Shown: positions 1 through 17,937, counted from the first letter of the stretch. The stretch is 64,000 nucleotides of DNA from Amyelois transitella (GCF_032362555.1 NC_083505.1:2967501-3031500), one strand, 5' to 3'. The notes: a model not told the origin generated them from the sequence alone. Translations and numbers: made by a program.

Positions 1-2654
1 ACGAACCCGTTTAGTAAGACTAATATTATGGCAAATTTCTCGAGTTTCGCAACCCTCTATGCATTCAGCTAGTGTTAACCCATTAGTGTGCGCAGATAAG
101 CCGAAAATCCTCATTTTGTGATAAATTATCAATCGAATTTCATAAAGCATCCGTTGCGGGTCGGATTGCGCAATGCAGCGGCCGTATAATTGGGCATGGC
201 GGGATGGTTTCCCAACCTATCCCGGCGGCATCTCTGCGGTGAAGCAACGAGTTGCGACAGCGCGTGTCCCTACAATGCGGGTTACGAAAACCTATGACTA
301 ACCGTATCTACCACTACACCATAGGGCTCGGAAGAGAACGAGGCGGCCGCGATGACCGTGCACCGCTGACACTGGCTACTCGATGCGGACTTTCGCAATG
401 ACGCTTGCACTGGAGAGGTTTTATGAATGACCGTATACAGCACTTCCTAGCCCTTGCGCAAGTTTCGTCATGTGGCGAGTGATACAAGTCGAGCAGGAAG
501 CGCATGCGTGTGTGCTGCATCTGACTGCCATTGTTTGTTACGAAACTGTCAGGGTTGAGTTGAGCAATGGCGGCAGTTGCGAAACCCGGCGCATCCCGCT
601 AATTGTGGGCGATCTCCCACACGGTGCACGTAATTAACATGTAACCACGTATGTTTTCATTTATATAACTGCAATAAAGCCGGAGCCTACACTTTGCATG
701 CACTACGGGATTTCTACAAACTTGACCAAGAGTGTTGCAGCCAGCGGCGCCCATTTACAAACGTGTTATTTCAACGAAGTTACTAACATAGTTGCGAAGT
801 GGCGAACGTGAGTCAATTTAGTAATGCACACAGTTTAGATTTGGGCGTGAATTCTGTGTTAGGATTAGAAGGCTGCGTGCGGAGCGCAGCAGCCGGCCCT
901 GCGTATGCGTAATGCCGAATTGCGTAAATTGACAGTTGTCCTTTCGCCCGCGCCCGAGACACCGCGAGAATCCTTCGAGGCCACCGCTCGGAAATCCGGC
1001 CAACCTTCCGACCACGTTACGACACCGTATAACTTATTTACACGTTGCGAAATTCGAATCGATTGCAACTGCAGACATCGCACTTTAGCCTTGCCGCTGT
1101 AGGGATTTAATTAAGATCAGTTGCGCAGTCGGCAAGACCTAAACGCTCCGTTCACTGATGGATTACAAAAAGGTCCAGAGCAAGCGTGGGAGTTGACGTC
1201 ACGCGTCCCATCAATAAGTTCCCACAGTGGATCTCTGCTTTGGCCCGACTAACGGACACGTGCGACGACACGCACGAGCCTCACAGCACATCCAATCCGC
1301 CGTAAGAACGTTTGCCGCACGCCTTATTTCCATTCAAAGCATTCTGGTGTCGATATCGCCGCTAATTCGCTAACGGTATCGACTCGCGCTTCATATTTCA
1401 CTCGTCACTGACAGAGTTGCGACAGGCTTAACGAGAGTAACCTTTATAAGCCGCGCTCCATATTGTCACGACCTGATCACTTATAATTCAATAATAAATA
1501 ACGTTATCGTTTATCTTATCTTGTGTGCGCGCTGCAGTTATTGCAGTGCACTAAGGTGTACTTTTGCGTAGATTGTATTAGTTCTCGCGAGAGTCGTCAA
1601 TTTCAGTCGGTCGGTAGCGTTGCGTCCGTCCACTGACTATTTGTCAAACAGCTGAGACCGCAACTTGGCGATTTTGCAACTATGCTTTGAGCAAACTTGA
1701 TATTTATTGCCTCCACCTTACGGAATACGTACGCGTAATACAACATTTCTATTCTGTTCTAGAAAATGTCATCTGGAATTATTTAAGCTCCACAAATAAT
1801 AATTGGATTTGAAAATATAGCAAGCAAGTTCTATTTAGACTCATCAAGCCCACTATTCCAGTGCAAGTATTATTAAAAGGCTAAAAATATCCTACCTATA
1901 TACCCATTAATGCACGTCGCTCCTACTACATCGACCCGCCCATCGTGCACCTGCCTTGCCTTAACCTCCATACTTATTTTCTTTTTGTTTTTGTTGAAAA
2001 AATACTCGTCGATTTTGCTCAGAGCATATTGCATTACGTGTGCACAGCGTTTGCAGTCCTCCCAACTTTATTTGGAAAACATGTAAATTGGAGATTGAAA
2101 ACTCCCGTTGGACGCCGCCGCTGCATCGGCAGTTTATTTACATTCAATCATACCGGTGTACTGTTTCGAACTGTGCATTTAATGCATTTCGAAACGATGC
2201 GGCGGACGACTGTGAAACACGAGGCCGAGTACGGTGCGCCTGCGCCCAAAGCCAACACGTGACGAAACAAAACCTATTGCGTCACAGAGCAGCTTTATGG
2301 TGAAGCTATGTCATTATTTACATGACATTATTGTTACATATGCGAGCAATTGCGACGTTCTTTCGCAATAATCGAGCTATCCCGGTTTAATGCGATGCTC
2401 TACCGCTAATTAGCTGCACGCGAATTGTTAATAGCGCCCGGACAAAGCTTTGTGCACAAAGGGATGCATCACAGCCGACCGAGCGCATATCGCGGCCTAC
2501 AATAATTGTGTAATGTACAGCGCCATTTATATAGGTCAGCGGTCGCGTCAAACGCAGTTGACCTGTCAGCAACTGCGGCTTCAATAACCTCCATCCACAT
2601 TAATCAATACAAATGAATCGGCGCCCAATCTAAACTTGCTTTCTGTTGTTACAG
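1..2654 (+). other. trbl: trbl upstream intron (partial), repeat-poor
   Basis: No exon could be supported here; the next trbl exon begins at 2655 after a TTACAG acceptor. The stretch is higher in GC and nearly free of the repeats that fill the rest of the window. It carries an unusual number of TTGCGNAA motifs (C/EBP type), including the palindromes at 165-174 and 453-462. Short open frames (for example 905-1102 and 1945-2262) have no recognisable domain and are treated as chance. Confidence 0.6.
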
Positions 2655-3809
2655 GACAACGCTTAAACTGGAATCGCTGGAAGACGCAGTCGTTCTCGAT
2701 GACCCCGAGGAAGACCTTCTCCAAGACAAACGAGGATGCCCTGCTTACGTCTCACCTGAAATCTTAAGAGCACATAGAACGTACTCAGGAAGAGCGGCGG
2801 ACATGTGGTCGCTCGGAGTCATCCTATACACCATGCTCGTTGGAAGGTGTGTACACTTATAATCAACCATTTTGATTATCTCTATGATAAAGACAGTAGA
2901 ATTTAGGTCAATGGCAATTAAATGCGAATAAATAACGAAGGAGGGGGCGTCTTCACCTGCCAGCGTGGGACTTACCGTTTTCGAGGATCGCAAGGGTCGC
3001 GGCGACCGTTGGGACATCGAGGGAAGATCACCTGTCGGCCGTTACGCGCCAACGGCTAACAATTATATCACCCACATATAAATGAGGCTAGTGAAATCTT
3101 CGCCGCACCTGCCTGGCTACATGTGGCGAAGACGTTGCTCGCCATCCCGCCCCGACGCACCTGCCGTTCGCATTTTAGCCTTTGTTTTCTTTTTTCGGCC
3201 GGGCACCCGTAATTTATATTCCAAATTCGGGATTTCGCTGCAATCGCCGGCATCACCTGTCGCCGGAAGGGTTCCTTCGTACCTGAGTTTTTGTTTCGGG
3301 CATCTGCTCGGCCAAATGACAATCGGATCGCTCATTAATTGGAGCCCCGCTTTGTAAAAACGCAACGATTCGGAGCCGAACCTGATGTTAGTTTTAATGG
3401 GCCTATCTTATCGTTTTCGAATGCGATAAGCGTTTTCGAATGTGGTGTAGTTACACAGCTTTATTTGAAGACCAATTTGTGGATGTGACCGTCGTCGATC
3501 ACGTTAATGAGCGAGTAAACTAAGAATACATTTGTTTGTTGCAGGTATCCGTTCAACGATTCGGAGCACGCTTCGTTGTTCGCGAAGATCTCGCGGGGGT
3601 ACTTCGTGGTGCCGGAGTGTTTGTCGTCGCGGGGGAAGTGCCTGATCAGGTCTCTGCTGCGGCGGGAGGCGTGCGAGCGGCTGGGCGCGCGCGACGTGCT
3701 GCGGCACCCGTGGCTGGCGCGCGACCCCCGCAACGAGCTGCCGCCGCGCGCCGCCGCCTCGCACGACCGCCTGGTGCCCGACGTCGACATGGACGACGAC
3801 TGTATCTAA
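2655..3809 (+). CDS. trbl: Tribbles pseudokinase, last two exons (5' partial)
   Basis: Exons 2655-2846 and 3545-3809 (GT donor at 2847, CAG acceptor before 3545) join in phase to give about 151 C-terminal residues ending at TAA 3807-3809. The first exon reads [14 protein letters not shown]: the SLE triplet replaces the metal-binding DFG of active kinases, the hallmark of Tribbles. It continues with [11 protein letters not shown] and the C-lobe [17 protein letters not shown]. The last exon has [29 protein letters not shown] and DVLRHPWL. The tail contains DRLVPD, which fits the COP1-binding pattern D/E-x-x-V-P-D/E. Tribbles is a scaffold that recruits ubiquitin ligases to substrates such as C/EBP (Slbo in fly) and String, and also inhibits Akt. 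The last exon is very GC-rich compared with its surroundings. The N-terminal half lies left of the window. Identification is firm; exon ends are inferred. Confidence 0.93.
2847..3544 (+). other. trbl: trbl intron
   Basis: 698-bp intron with GTGTGT donor and TTGTTGCAG acceptor; phase 2. No repeat or extra exon recognised. Confidence 0.8.
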
Positions 3810-5660
3810 CTCTGTCGCCGTCGAGTCCGCGAACGACCAAGCATTTCACTATTTATTTGTTGAAAACAAAAGTTGCATAGAGACGACTAGTCAGTCGTAT
3901 ATACTCGTCCCATTCGAAGTGCAGCTCGCGGCCGGCGCTGGCGTCGGCTGAACCACCGTTTGTTGCAATAGCGCGTCCAGGCGCCGCGGCGCAGTGGACG
4001 CCCGTGATGACACGTGAATTTGTTAAGTTAATCCGGCCTAAGTCCGAAGCTTGCGGTTGCGCTCACTGAAATAGTCCATTACGTAAACCTATATCGATGC
4101 CGCGTGTTCAAAATATTTCAGTAGTGACCCGAAGCCAAATAAAGGTCTCCCCGGAGATTTATGTTAGATTAAGGCCCCGGTTATCGCACGAGCGGCTGGC
4201 CCGCCCGCGATCCGTATTTATAAACTAAGAGCTGAACGACAATACTAGCCGCGATGGCGGATTTTATTGACAGCATCGTTCAAGCTTTCGAGCTGTGGTG
4301 TAGTCGTAATGATTGTAATGACAGAATAAGTGAGACTGATATCGCGTTCTTGTGATTTATCCTCGGAAACGATAGCGATCCAACTGTTGTGAATGGGGCC
4401 GCTGGAGCCCGGGTCCCGGAGCCCGCGCGGCCCGTCAGCTACGAGTTATTTATTGAAGCGTGTTAACTATTACATTAAATCCTCTTAAGCTAATGTAATC
4501 ATATCAATTTCACAACAATATAATGGGTATATTGCATTGAAATTGTCGCAGTAGTGTTAGGTAAATTACCTATGTATATTTTGTATTTATATAAAAGTAA
4601 AGTTATATTGAGTAATTGATCTCCACCGATGTTATTTAGCGATAACTTGATTGCCATTATGTTGTTACGCAGAAGTTATAGATCTTTTGTTGCACAACGT
4701 TCAGTTGCTTCCATCATAGAGATATTTTCATTATATATTTGGTTATTATTAAATCGTGATTATTTGGCAAATCTACCATCGAAATTATTATTATGTTGTT
4801 ATTATCAACCAAAATTATGTTAAAATATAAAATTATATACACATCACCATGTACCGAAAATGGTCGTAGATTTGGTCTGTGCCATTTATTTAATTTAAAC
4901 GTAATAATTTATTGTTGGTATCGATGCGTTGTGTGTGAGGCACTCTTCTTCCTTGTTTAAACTAAATTATTTTTATTTCCATTTGGTACTTGGTGTTGAG
5001 TTTTATTTTGATTGATTCGAGATCAATTTTGATTTTAGTTTTTATTATAAATTAATTTGTTTCAAATCAAGATAATCGGAAATGTTACCATGTCTAAATT
5101 GTTGATTTGTTTAGAAATGTTTTCTTTTTTTCTTTGAATCATTTTGTTCTTAAAAAAGTGTTTTGGATTCATGGGGCTGGATATATGGCGCTATAGAATT
5201 GAGTGTTACAATCTAAATCATATCAATTCTATTGGCGGCCGCATCCCCGAAAACTGTAGTCAAGTCTTTCAATGTGGAAAGCAAGTTGTACAATAGTAGC
5301 TTACTATGTAATATATACAATTACTACTTTAATTTATACAAACTGTAAATAAGCTAAGATAACAATAAGGATCAAAAAAGAAAGAATGATAGAGGGAATT
5401 AAATAATTTAGAAAATTTATACCGTGCTTTTATTCCAAAATTGACCTACACCCTATCTAAAGCCATGGAGCGATCAAGACGGAGAACAGAATATATTTCA
5501 AATTTAAAAGACCCCTTATAATAATTCCAGAAGTATACAACTACATACCTAATATACTTAGGTACCTATTGAAAATTCAACTTATATTTACGCAGAACGA
5601 AATAGAAAATAAAACAGTTGCAAGCTGTTTCATCAAACTAATAATCAAATTATAAATACA
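3810..5660 (+). other. trbl 3' UTR and intergenic sequence
   Basis: The 3' untranslated region follows the TAA at 3807. A canonical AATAAA at 4138-4143 lies about 330 bases downstream and is a plausible polyadenylation signal. The rest becomes very AT-rich, with no recognised gene or element up to the pogo-like transposon at 5661. Confidence 0.5.
4138..4143 (+). terminator. trbl: Candidate trbl poly(A) signal AATAAA
   Basis: Exact AATAAA about 330 nt after the trbl stop codon, the first canonical signal downstream on the + strand. No transcript end is known. Confidence 0.45.
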
Positions 5661-5886
5661 TAGGGTAAACCGTATAGCTATTGCCCACTTAAGGACTTCA
5701 AACACTTTGGCTTCAAATTATAAAAAAAGAATTACAAGTTTCAACCATTTATAATTTTTTTCTTATGTCTAAATAAGATCTCCATCAAAGTGTTAACGAT
5801 TTTTAGTCAAAACTTACATGGCTTAGAAAATAAATAAACAAATTTAAAATTATCCAAAAATGTACAGTTATTGCCCATTGCTTACA

Positions 5887-6157
5887 CTAATTGCCCACAT
5901 CACAGCACAGTAATTGCCCAGTACCCTTAAATGATAAATTAGACTTTGAACTTTTGTCACTCCTTCTGATGTTCTTCAAAAATGCCTTCCACCAACCATC
6001 ACCTGGCTTATTTAAAAAAAACGAATTAGGGCGCGGGTTTTCTTCCAAAAACTTTTGCACGGAGTCTAAAATGTCTATTTCGAGGAAATCCTTTTCTAGC
6101 GATATTTTTATCCAATCCTCCAAACGACTTTCTTCAGACATTAATAGGTATAGGTGA
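5887..6157 (-). pseudogene. pogo-like transposase CENP-B domain fragment
   Basis: Reads LEDWIKISLEKDFLEIDILD... and NSFFLNKPGDGWWKAFLK, resembling the second helix-turn-helix (CENP-B/Tc5 type) of pogo transposases. The first residues of the open frame (MDEVAGTASHL) come from the inserted repeat at 6158-6426. The protein degenerates just after the WWKAFLK motif, and no catalytic domain follows. Confidence 0.65.
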
Positions 6158-6426
6158 CTAGCTGTGCCCGCAACTTCGTCCACGTGGAATAATTATTTTG
6201 AGCATTATTGAAGCCCTCAAGAATAAATAACTTTCTCCGTTTTTTCACATTTTCTATTATTTCTTTGCTCCTTATAGTTACAGTGTGATATTATATAGCC
6301 TAAAGTCTTCCTCGATTAATGGTCTATTCAACGCAAAAATAATTTTTCAATTCGAACCAGTAGTTCCTGAGATTAGCGCGTTCAAACAAACATACAAACT
6401 CTTCAGCTTTATAATATTAGTATAGA
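6158..6426 (+). repeat. Dispersed repeat 'E' ending ATTAGTATAGAT
   Basis: Starts CTAGCTGTGCCCGCAACTTC and ends TAATATTAGTATAGAT. A second copy with the same start, internal blocks and end lies at 17078-17345. Inserted inside the pogo-like element. Class unknown; such units are common lepidopteran interspersed repeats. Confidence 0.65.
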
Positions 6427-6731
6427 TGGTCCTGTAGCAATAGATTTAAAGCTTACCTAATTGAAGTTGAAGCGCAATCAGAGTAAGAGAAGAGGGGAAA
6501 GGATATAAGATAAAATGAAAGATTTAAATTACTTTTTAAGTGTATAGGAACAAACGGGCCAAAAATACAATAAACTTGACTCTTGTCAAACAGACATTTT
6601 TTAATTTACTTGTTCACCGAATTTATGGCGGGACGAAGGAGATCCGCGTATGAGTAACATACGGTTGTCCGTTTGTTACTAACATATAATTTTATTTATT
6701 TATAGTATTTACAACTATTTAAATGTGATCC

Positions 6732-6911
6732 CTACAGTCCTAAACTGGTTTTATGTCCCAGATTTTTAATATAGTAGCGGAGACTGGACCTCGGAACACA
6801 GTATTTTTCAACAATTTGCCTTGTAGACAAATTGTTAGAAGCATCTTGAAGAGCCTCGATAGCTTTCTGTAAATTTTCTTTGCTATATTGCACTTTTGAT
6901 GTCTTTGGCAT
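6732..6911 (-). pseudogene. pogo-like transposase N-terminal HTH fragment
   Basis: A 59-residue frame starting MPKTSKVQYSKENLQKAIEA and containing LSTRQIVEKYCVPRSSLRYY, the typical N-terminal pipsqueak-type helix-turn-helix that opens pogo/Tigger and related transposases. It ends at a stop soon after the HTH. It lies inside the TIR-bounded element at 5661-7659. Expected role in a complete protein: binding the terminal repeats. Confidence 0.7.
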
Positions 6912-7675
6912 ACTGTAAATAAAACAATAACAGCCAATTAGATGTTGTGCATAGCGATTGGCTACCCGCACCCACGAAATAATGTTAACAATATTTGCTA
7001 CATTGTCAATATTATTGCGTATGTTTGGCAAAAATATTGACAATATTACATAGTGAAAAAAATATTGACAATATTATTGTCACAATATTATTGCGCGTAT
7101 GCAAGCCATTAAGCTAATAAATGTGACGGCAACATTACTGACTTAATCAGAAAATTGCCGATAATGATTGCCCTGGGCAATAACTATATAAATTAACCAT
7201 GGCAATCACTAAAATTATGGTGGGCAATAACTAAAAATATGCCGAAATACGTACAGCGATTGCCCACCGTTAAAAAACCGTTGAATCTAATCTGATTTCA
7301 AATATTTTCATTAAAAACATAACATAACACTTATGATTTCGTCATAACCATACACCAATAATGAAATATCAAATAAAATTTAAAAAAAAATGAACCTCTA
7401 AGCAAGTAATTCCTTAAGAAAATTGCTAAAAAGCTTACCTGTTTGAGTTACACGTTCACCCGTCTTGACAAAATATACCTTAATGGTTTTTTTTTCTTCA
7501 GTGTTAACACTTATCAATTTTAAAATCTACTATAAATTGACCATAGAGTAACCTAGTAAATTATATTCGAAACAAGTGAGAACACAACCTTTGATTCAGA
7601 TTTTTTTTCTAAAAACGGGCAATCACTGCCTGTGGGCAATCACTCTCTGGTTTACCCTACATATATCAATTATAT

Positions 7676-7772
7676 TATTAAGACTAAAAGCTGAACGTGG
7701 CCTATCAGTCTTTCAAGTCTGCTGGCTCTGTCTACCCCGCAAGGGGTGTAGACCTGATAATATGAATGATTA
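7676..7772 (+). repeat. (TATG)n-tailed SINE 'S1', truncated
   Basis: 3' part of the S1 family (CTGAACGTGGCC... CTACCCCGCAAGG) directly beside the right end of the pogo-like element. Confidence 0.7.
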
Positions 7773-8387
7773 TACTAATTCTTTTTTAATAAATTTTCAA
7801 AACAGTGAGCAATTGCAAAGGCTAGCAACTTGAATCTTGAATTTCAATACCACACAGCTAAACGTGAACTTACGGTCTTTGAAGATATTTGGCTTTGTCC
7901 AAGTCTCGTAAAAGATATCTTACTCCATGGTTAACCCTAAAAGTGGAGAGGCAAGATAAGACACATGCATAATCAACGTTATAGAATAAAATGGATGCTG
8001 GTTGGTAAAGGTACCTAATCGTTCAAACATTAACAAGGAAAAACAAAGGTGTAGGTAATTTAAGTTCTTGTCCCGCTATCGCCCGATAAGTTATCGAAAC
8101 CTAATTATGTACTACATACTTTCCTTATTTTTTATGTGCACTTCAAAGTATGTAGACGTGATATAATAGCAATGTGCAATTGTGCACTTTTCCTGCTGAT
8201 GCAAAAGACCTAAAATAACTCTGCCATTAGGTTATTACATTGTTGCTTTAATTTACACTGAAGTCTGTTACCTATTAACAAAATTTGATTTGCATCTCCA
8301 ATGATATACAAATAAATGATTTATGGACAAAATCATACAGACAAAAAAATAAGTAAAAGGATTGCCTCAGCTTGTAAGAATACATGT

Positions 8388-8509
8388 GTAGTCAGAGCCA
8401 ACAGTGTTGAAAAGACTGACAGGCCGCGTTCATCAGGTTTATGGCTCAATGATGGAATCGAGATTCAAATAGTGACAGGTTGTTAGCCCATAGCCCAAAA
8501 AAAAAGAAT
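8388..8509 (-). repeat. SINE S1 fragment
   Basis: Antisense S1 core (AGAGCCAACAGTGTTGAAAAG ... ATTCAAATAGTGACAGGTTG). It is followed immediately by another S1 copy in the same orientation. Confidence 0.75.
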
Positions 8510-8511
8510 AA

Positions 8512-8640
8512 GTACATACATATGGTCACGTCTATATCCCTTGCGGGGTAGGCAGAGCCAACAGTCTTGGAAAGATTGAATGGCCACGTTCAGCTATTTG
8601 GCTTAATGATAGATTTGAGGTCAAAAAAGAATCCCAACTT
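8512..8640 (-). repeat. SINE S1 copy
   Basis: Starts with the ACATACATA tail and CACGTCTATATCCCTTGCGG, then the S1 core; the head is missing. Confidence 0.8.
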
Positions 8641-8726
8641 AATAAGCTAGAGTTTAAATTGCATACCGTTTTTTGCGTACCTACCCACATAGTAAAATAA
8701 ATATCCTTGTTGAATATTCCACAGAT

Positions 8727-8800
8727 TGAGTTAGTTTCGAATTAAGTTCAAGACTTGTATTACGAGATACTAACTGAACTATACTGTTTTATAATAAACT
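8727..8800 (-). repeat. tRNA-derived SINE S2, tail fragment
   Basis: Matches the 3' part of the S2 element at 24768-24962 (AAGTTCAAGACTTGTATTAC, GAGATACTAACT). Confidence 0.6.
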
Positions 8801-8990
8801 AAAGGCCGCCCGCGGGAATCCCGCGAGAACTCCTTGAAAAAACGTAGCCTATATGTTATTCTGGGACCTCAGCTACCTTACATAACAAATTTCATCGTAA
8901 TCGGTTCAGTAGTTTTTGCGTGAAACAGTAACAAACATCCATACTGACATACTCACAAACTTTCGCATTCATAATTTTAGTAGGATATTT
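8800..8990 (+). repeat. Dispersed repeat with 'aatcggttcagtagtttttgcgtga' core
   Basis: Contains CGTAGCCTATATGTTATTCT, ATCGTAATCGGTTCAGTAG and a tail ATAATTTTAGTAGGAT, the pattern of a very common lepidopteran interspersed repeat. A related unit is seen at 44455-44705. Exact class not established. Confidence 0.45.
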
Positions 8991-9410
8991 ATATACCTAG
9001 AGAAACATCAAAGATCCAGCTCAATCAGAAATACTTACTTTGTCTCTCATCATAATACTGGTGTCTTTCGGCATCTTCGGTAAACTGGTTTTCGTAAGTA
9101 TTGTTTTTCTCATTAATTTCATATTTATCAAATCATACACTGTTAATTACCAATACATTATTCAAATTTATCATTTTGAATGCGATGCTCGATAAAACGG
9201 CGGGAAGTGACGACGTAAGCCAGTGAGATTGTGATAGTGCGAAACTTCTCGCTATCACCAGATATGTATGGCTCGACATATTTTTATAATCCTTTCTTCT
9301 AAATAAAGGTTGTAGTAACATTATTAGCGGTCTTTCGAAACAATTTTTACGAAAACTTTAAAGAAATCACAAAGAAGACATCACAACTTTCGACCTTTTA
9401 CTTTTTCAAT

Positions 9411-9510
9411 CTCAGTTTTATCATTAAGCCTAACAGCATAACGTGGCCTATCAGTCTATTAAGACTACCAGCTCTGTCTACCCCGCAAGGGATAGACGTC
9501 ATTATATGAA
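9411..9510 (+). repeat. SINE S1 fragment
   Basis: Sense S1 3' half (CATTAAGCCTAACAGCATAACGTGG to CCCCGCAAGGGATAGACG). Confidence 0.7.
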
Positions 9511-9687
9511 TGAATGATAACTTTCAATGACAAATAGGAAGAAAGGAATATATCAGGAGTGGGACTATATTATGATTGCTAGTGCTGTCTACCCGCAAGG
9601 GATATAGACGTGATTATATAAATGAATGATAACTTTCAATGACAAGTGGGAACAAAGGAATATATCAGGAATGGGACTATATTATGA
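9475..9687 (+). repeat. Two tandem ~103-bp copies including an S1 tail
   Basis: 9475-9575 and 9585-9687 are near-identical: both run from CTGTCTACC through the S1 tail and a flank (TGATAACTTTCAATGACAA, GGGACTATATTATGAT). This is a local duplication that took the insertion site along with the SINE. Confidence 0.8.
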
Positions 9688-11077
9688 TACTACCTCCGCA
9701 TACGGATGTCGTAGGAAGCAAAAAGTCAGAAAACGTAACTAGATTCAGAAGCAAGGAGAGTAAATGCATATCATGCTTCGATCATAAGATATCATGTAAT
9801 TAATTACTAAACATGAATATTTAATAATTTGAAATAATCGAAAATATATTAATAATTAAATAAGCAATGCCTAAGGAGCTCTGCAAAGTTGAAGTATTAT
9901 ACTTGTGTCAAAATAAAATACAAAAATAATTTAATAATAACATTTATTTCTATCATAATTTTATACAAAATTATCTAGTCACACGGTATAAACACCCGTA
10001 TCCGTGGTCTTAAAACATTGCGGTAAATTATTTTGCATATCATGACAGTTCTACAACAAAATAATCGTAATTTCCCCAAGGTCGGTTAGAAGACTTTCGA
10101 GATGACGATAATTGCCTGTAAGTTGCTCACTTTCCTCAATGATAAAAAAAATTGTTATGTTGCTGTAATTATATCAGAACAAATGCAAATTTATTTCATA
10201 TCTGTACAATTAGGAAATACCATTAATTTATAAATTATCCTTATTAGCTTGGGCGCTAAAACCAAAAAGGTATTTTTTTTTATTTACAAGTTTATATGAC
10301 AGTATGTAGGTATGTTCATCGTCAACATTGAATCGTATTAGGTAAGCGTAGGGTTCAATTTTTGATGGAAATTTAACCACACAAGAGACTGATAGTTAGG
10401 TACGGTATTTAAACGAAGTACGCTATTTAATATTTAAGTACATACAAGTACTCGATTATTAAAAAAAAACGTTTCGTAGGAACGCAGAAATCCGATCTTT
10501 TGGAGGTAGTAAAAATTATCACATACAATTTCTTGATTTAACCAAAGTATGAGCAGAAATAATACCACAACGCGGCTATTCTAACACCGCCCTTAATGAC
10601 TCCTCATTCATAAATACTTTAAATACAAGTATTTTACAAGTTCTATAAAAAAAATATTAGTCTTGTTGCATCATATTTGGAAATATTGTGAAATTATTGC
10701 GGCTTCGTATCTATGTAGCCCATTTAGGTGATACATAATGATAAATAACAAGTTCTGCTTGTCAAGAGAATTTTAAGAGCAGGAAAAACAATACAAATAC
10801 CTATAAAAATTTAAAAGAACTCAACATTTGGTTCAGCAAGGCAAAATATTTGTGTTTTTTAATTTGTACTTTATAACATGTGTATTTATAGCTCAGATTT
10901 ATAGGAGCACTTGAGACGAAACGTATTTGAGTGAGATTTATAGATATAGATAGAATATTGCACTTGAAATTATAACAATAGAATCATCCTTATGTTAAGG
11001 CGGCCTTATTGCATTACACAATTTCTTTCAGCCAACCACAAGAACCTATAACGTGTTGTATGATGTACGTTAATTTT

Positions 11078-11168
11078 AAAATCACAACTGTTTCCCGGAG
11101 GGGCAGGCAGAGACTACATCTTTCCACTTGTCACAAACCCTGTATATTTCTATCGCTTTATCCACATT
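11078..11168 (-). repeat. LINE LB 3' end, degenerate
   Basis: Antisense of the LB 3' terminus (TCCCGGAGGGGCAGGCAGAG, CTACATCTTTCCACTTG). Confidence 0.65.
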
Positions 11169-11424
11169 GATAAAATAAGATATAGACGGTTAAATATTAA
11201 ATTGAACATGTTAGATATTAGATATCGCTTATTACTATTTCAATTAAATACGCAATACCAATTAACATTTGTTGGTGTAATATTCCAAAATTATTGCTTG
11301 TGATATTTAACAGTTGCGAAATATTTGATAAATTTTTTGATCAAATATTGCTTATATATATATATTTCTGTTTTCAAATTTTCCATCATCTGCAAAAAAA
11401 ATAGGTAGGTAATGCATACGTGAA

Positions 11425-11478
11425 TCACGCCTCTTTCCAGGAGGGGCAGTCAGAGACCACATCTTTTAGACCACTACG
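11425..11478 (-). repeat. LINE LB 3' stub
   Basis: AATCACGCCTCTTTCCAGGA followed by GGGGCAGTCAGAGACCACAT, the last ~50 bases of LB in antisense. Confidence 0.65.
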
Positions 11479-11633
11479 TCAAAGAGATAAAAACACTATT
11501 TTGTAGGCATTTCAAAAAACGACACCACAATACTATTTCATTCTTAATCCGTTTTATAATACGTATTTTCTGTTATTTAGACAAATATCGATGCAACAAG
11601 ACTACATTAGCATCAGCCGCAGCATCGGTGTGC

Positions 11634-17937
<6,304 letters not shown>

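Larger units (their letters stand above)
5661..7659 (-). mobile_element. pogo-like DNA transposon, internally deleted
   Basis: The left end at 5663 (GGGTAAACC...ATTGCCCAC) is matched by an inverted right end at 7657, and both are flanked by TA (5661-5662, 7658-7659), the target preference of the Tc1/mariner/pogo superfamily. The motif ATTGCCCAC and its reverse recur inside both ends (5869-5925, 7160-7265, 7617-7645), giving subterminal repeats. The - strand encodes two DNA-binding pieces of a pogo/CENP-B-like transposase: a pipsqueak-type helix-turn-helix (6911 to 6732) and a CENP-B/Tc5-type domain with GDGWWKAFLK (about 6145 to 5945). No DDE catalytic domain is present, and another repeat (6158-6426) is inserted between the two pieces. 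The element is therefore non-autonomous. Confidence 0.8.
7773..11633. other. Intergenic, repeat-rich
   Basis: Between trbl and NDUFV1. It holds S1 copies (8388-8509, 8512-8640, 9411-9510), SINE S2 tail pieces (8727-8800, 8985-9052), a dispersed repeat (8800-8990), a local duplication (9475-9687) and LINE LB stubs (11078-11168, 11425-11478). No protein gene was recognised. Confidence 0.6.

Noticed and set aside
905-2303. Open frames of 60-105 codons in the trbl intron
   Set aside because: No recognisable domain, no splice-consistent partner and composition typical of chance frames.
3461-3880. Long GC-rich frames antisense or out of frame to the last trbl exon
   Set aside because: Shadows of a high-GC coding exon with biased third positions; Arg/Ala/Pro-rich and without domains.
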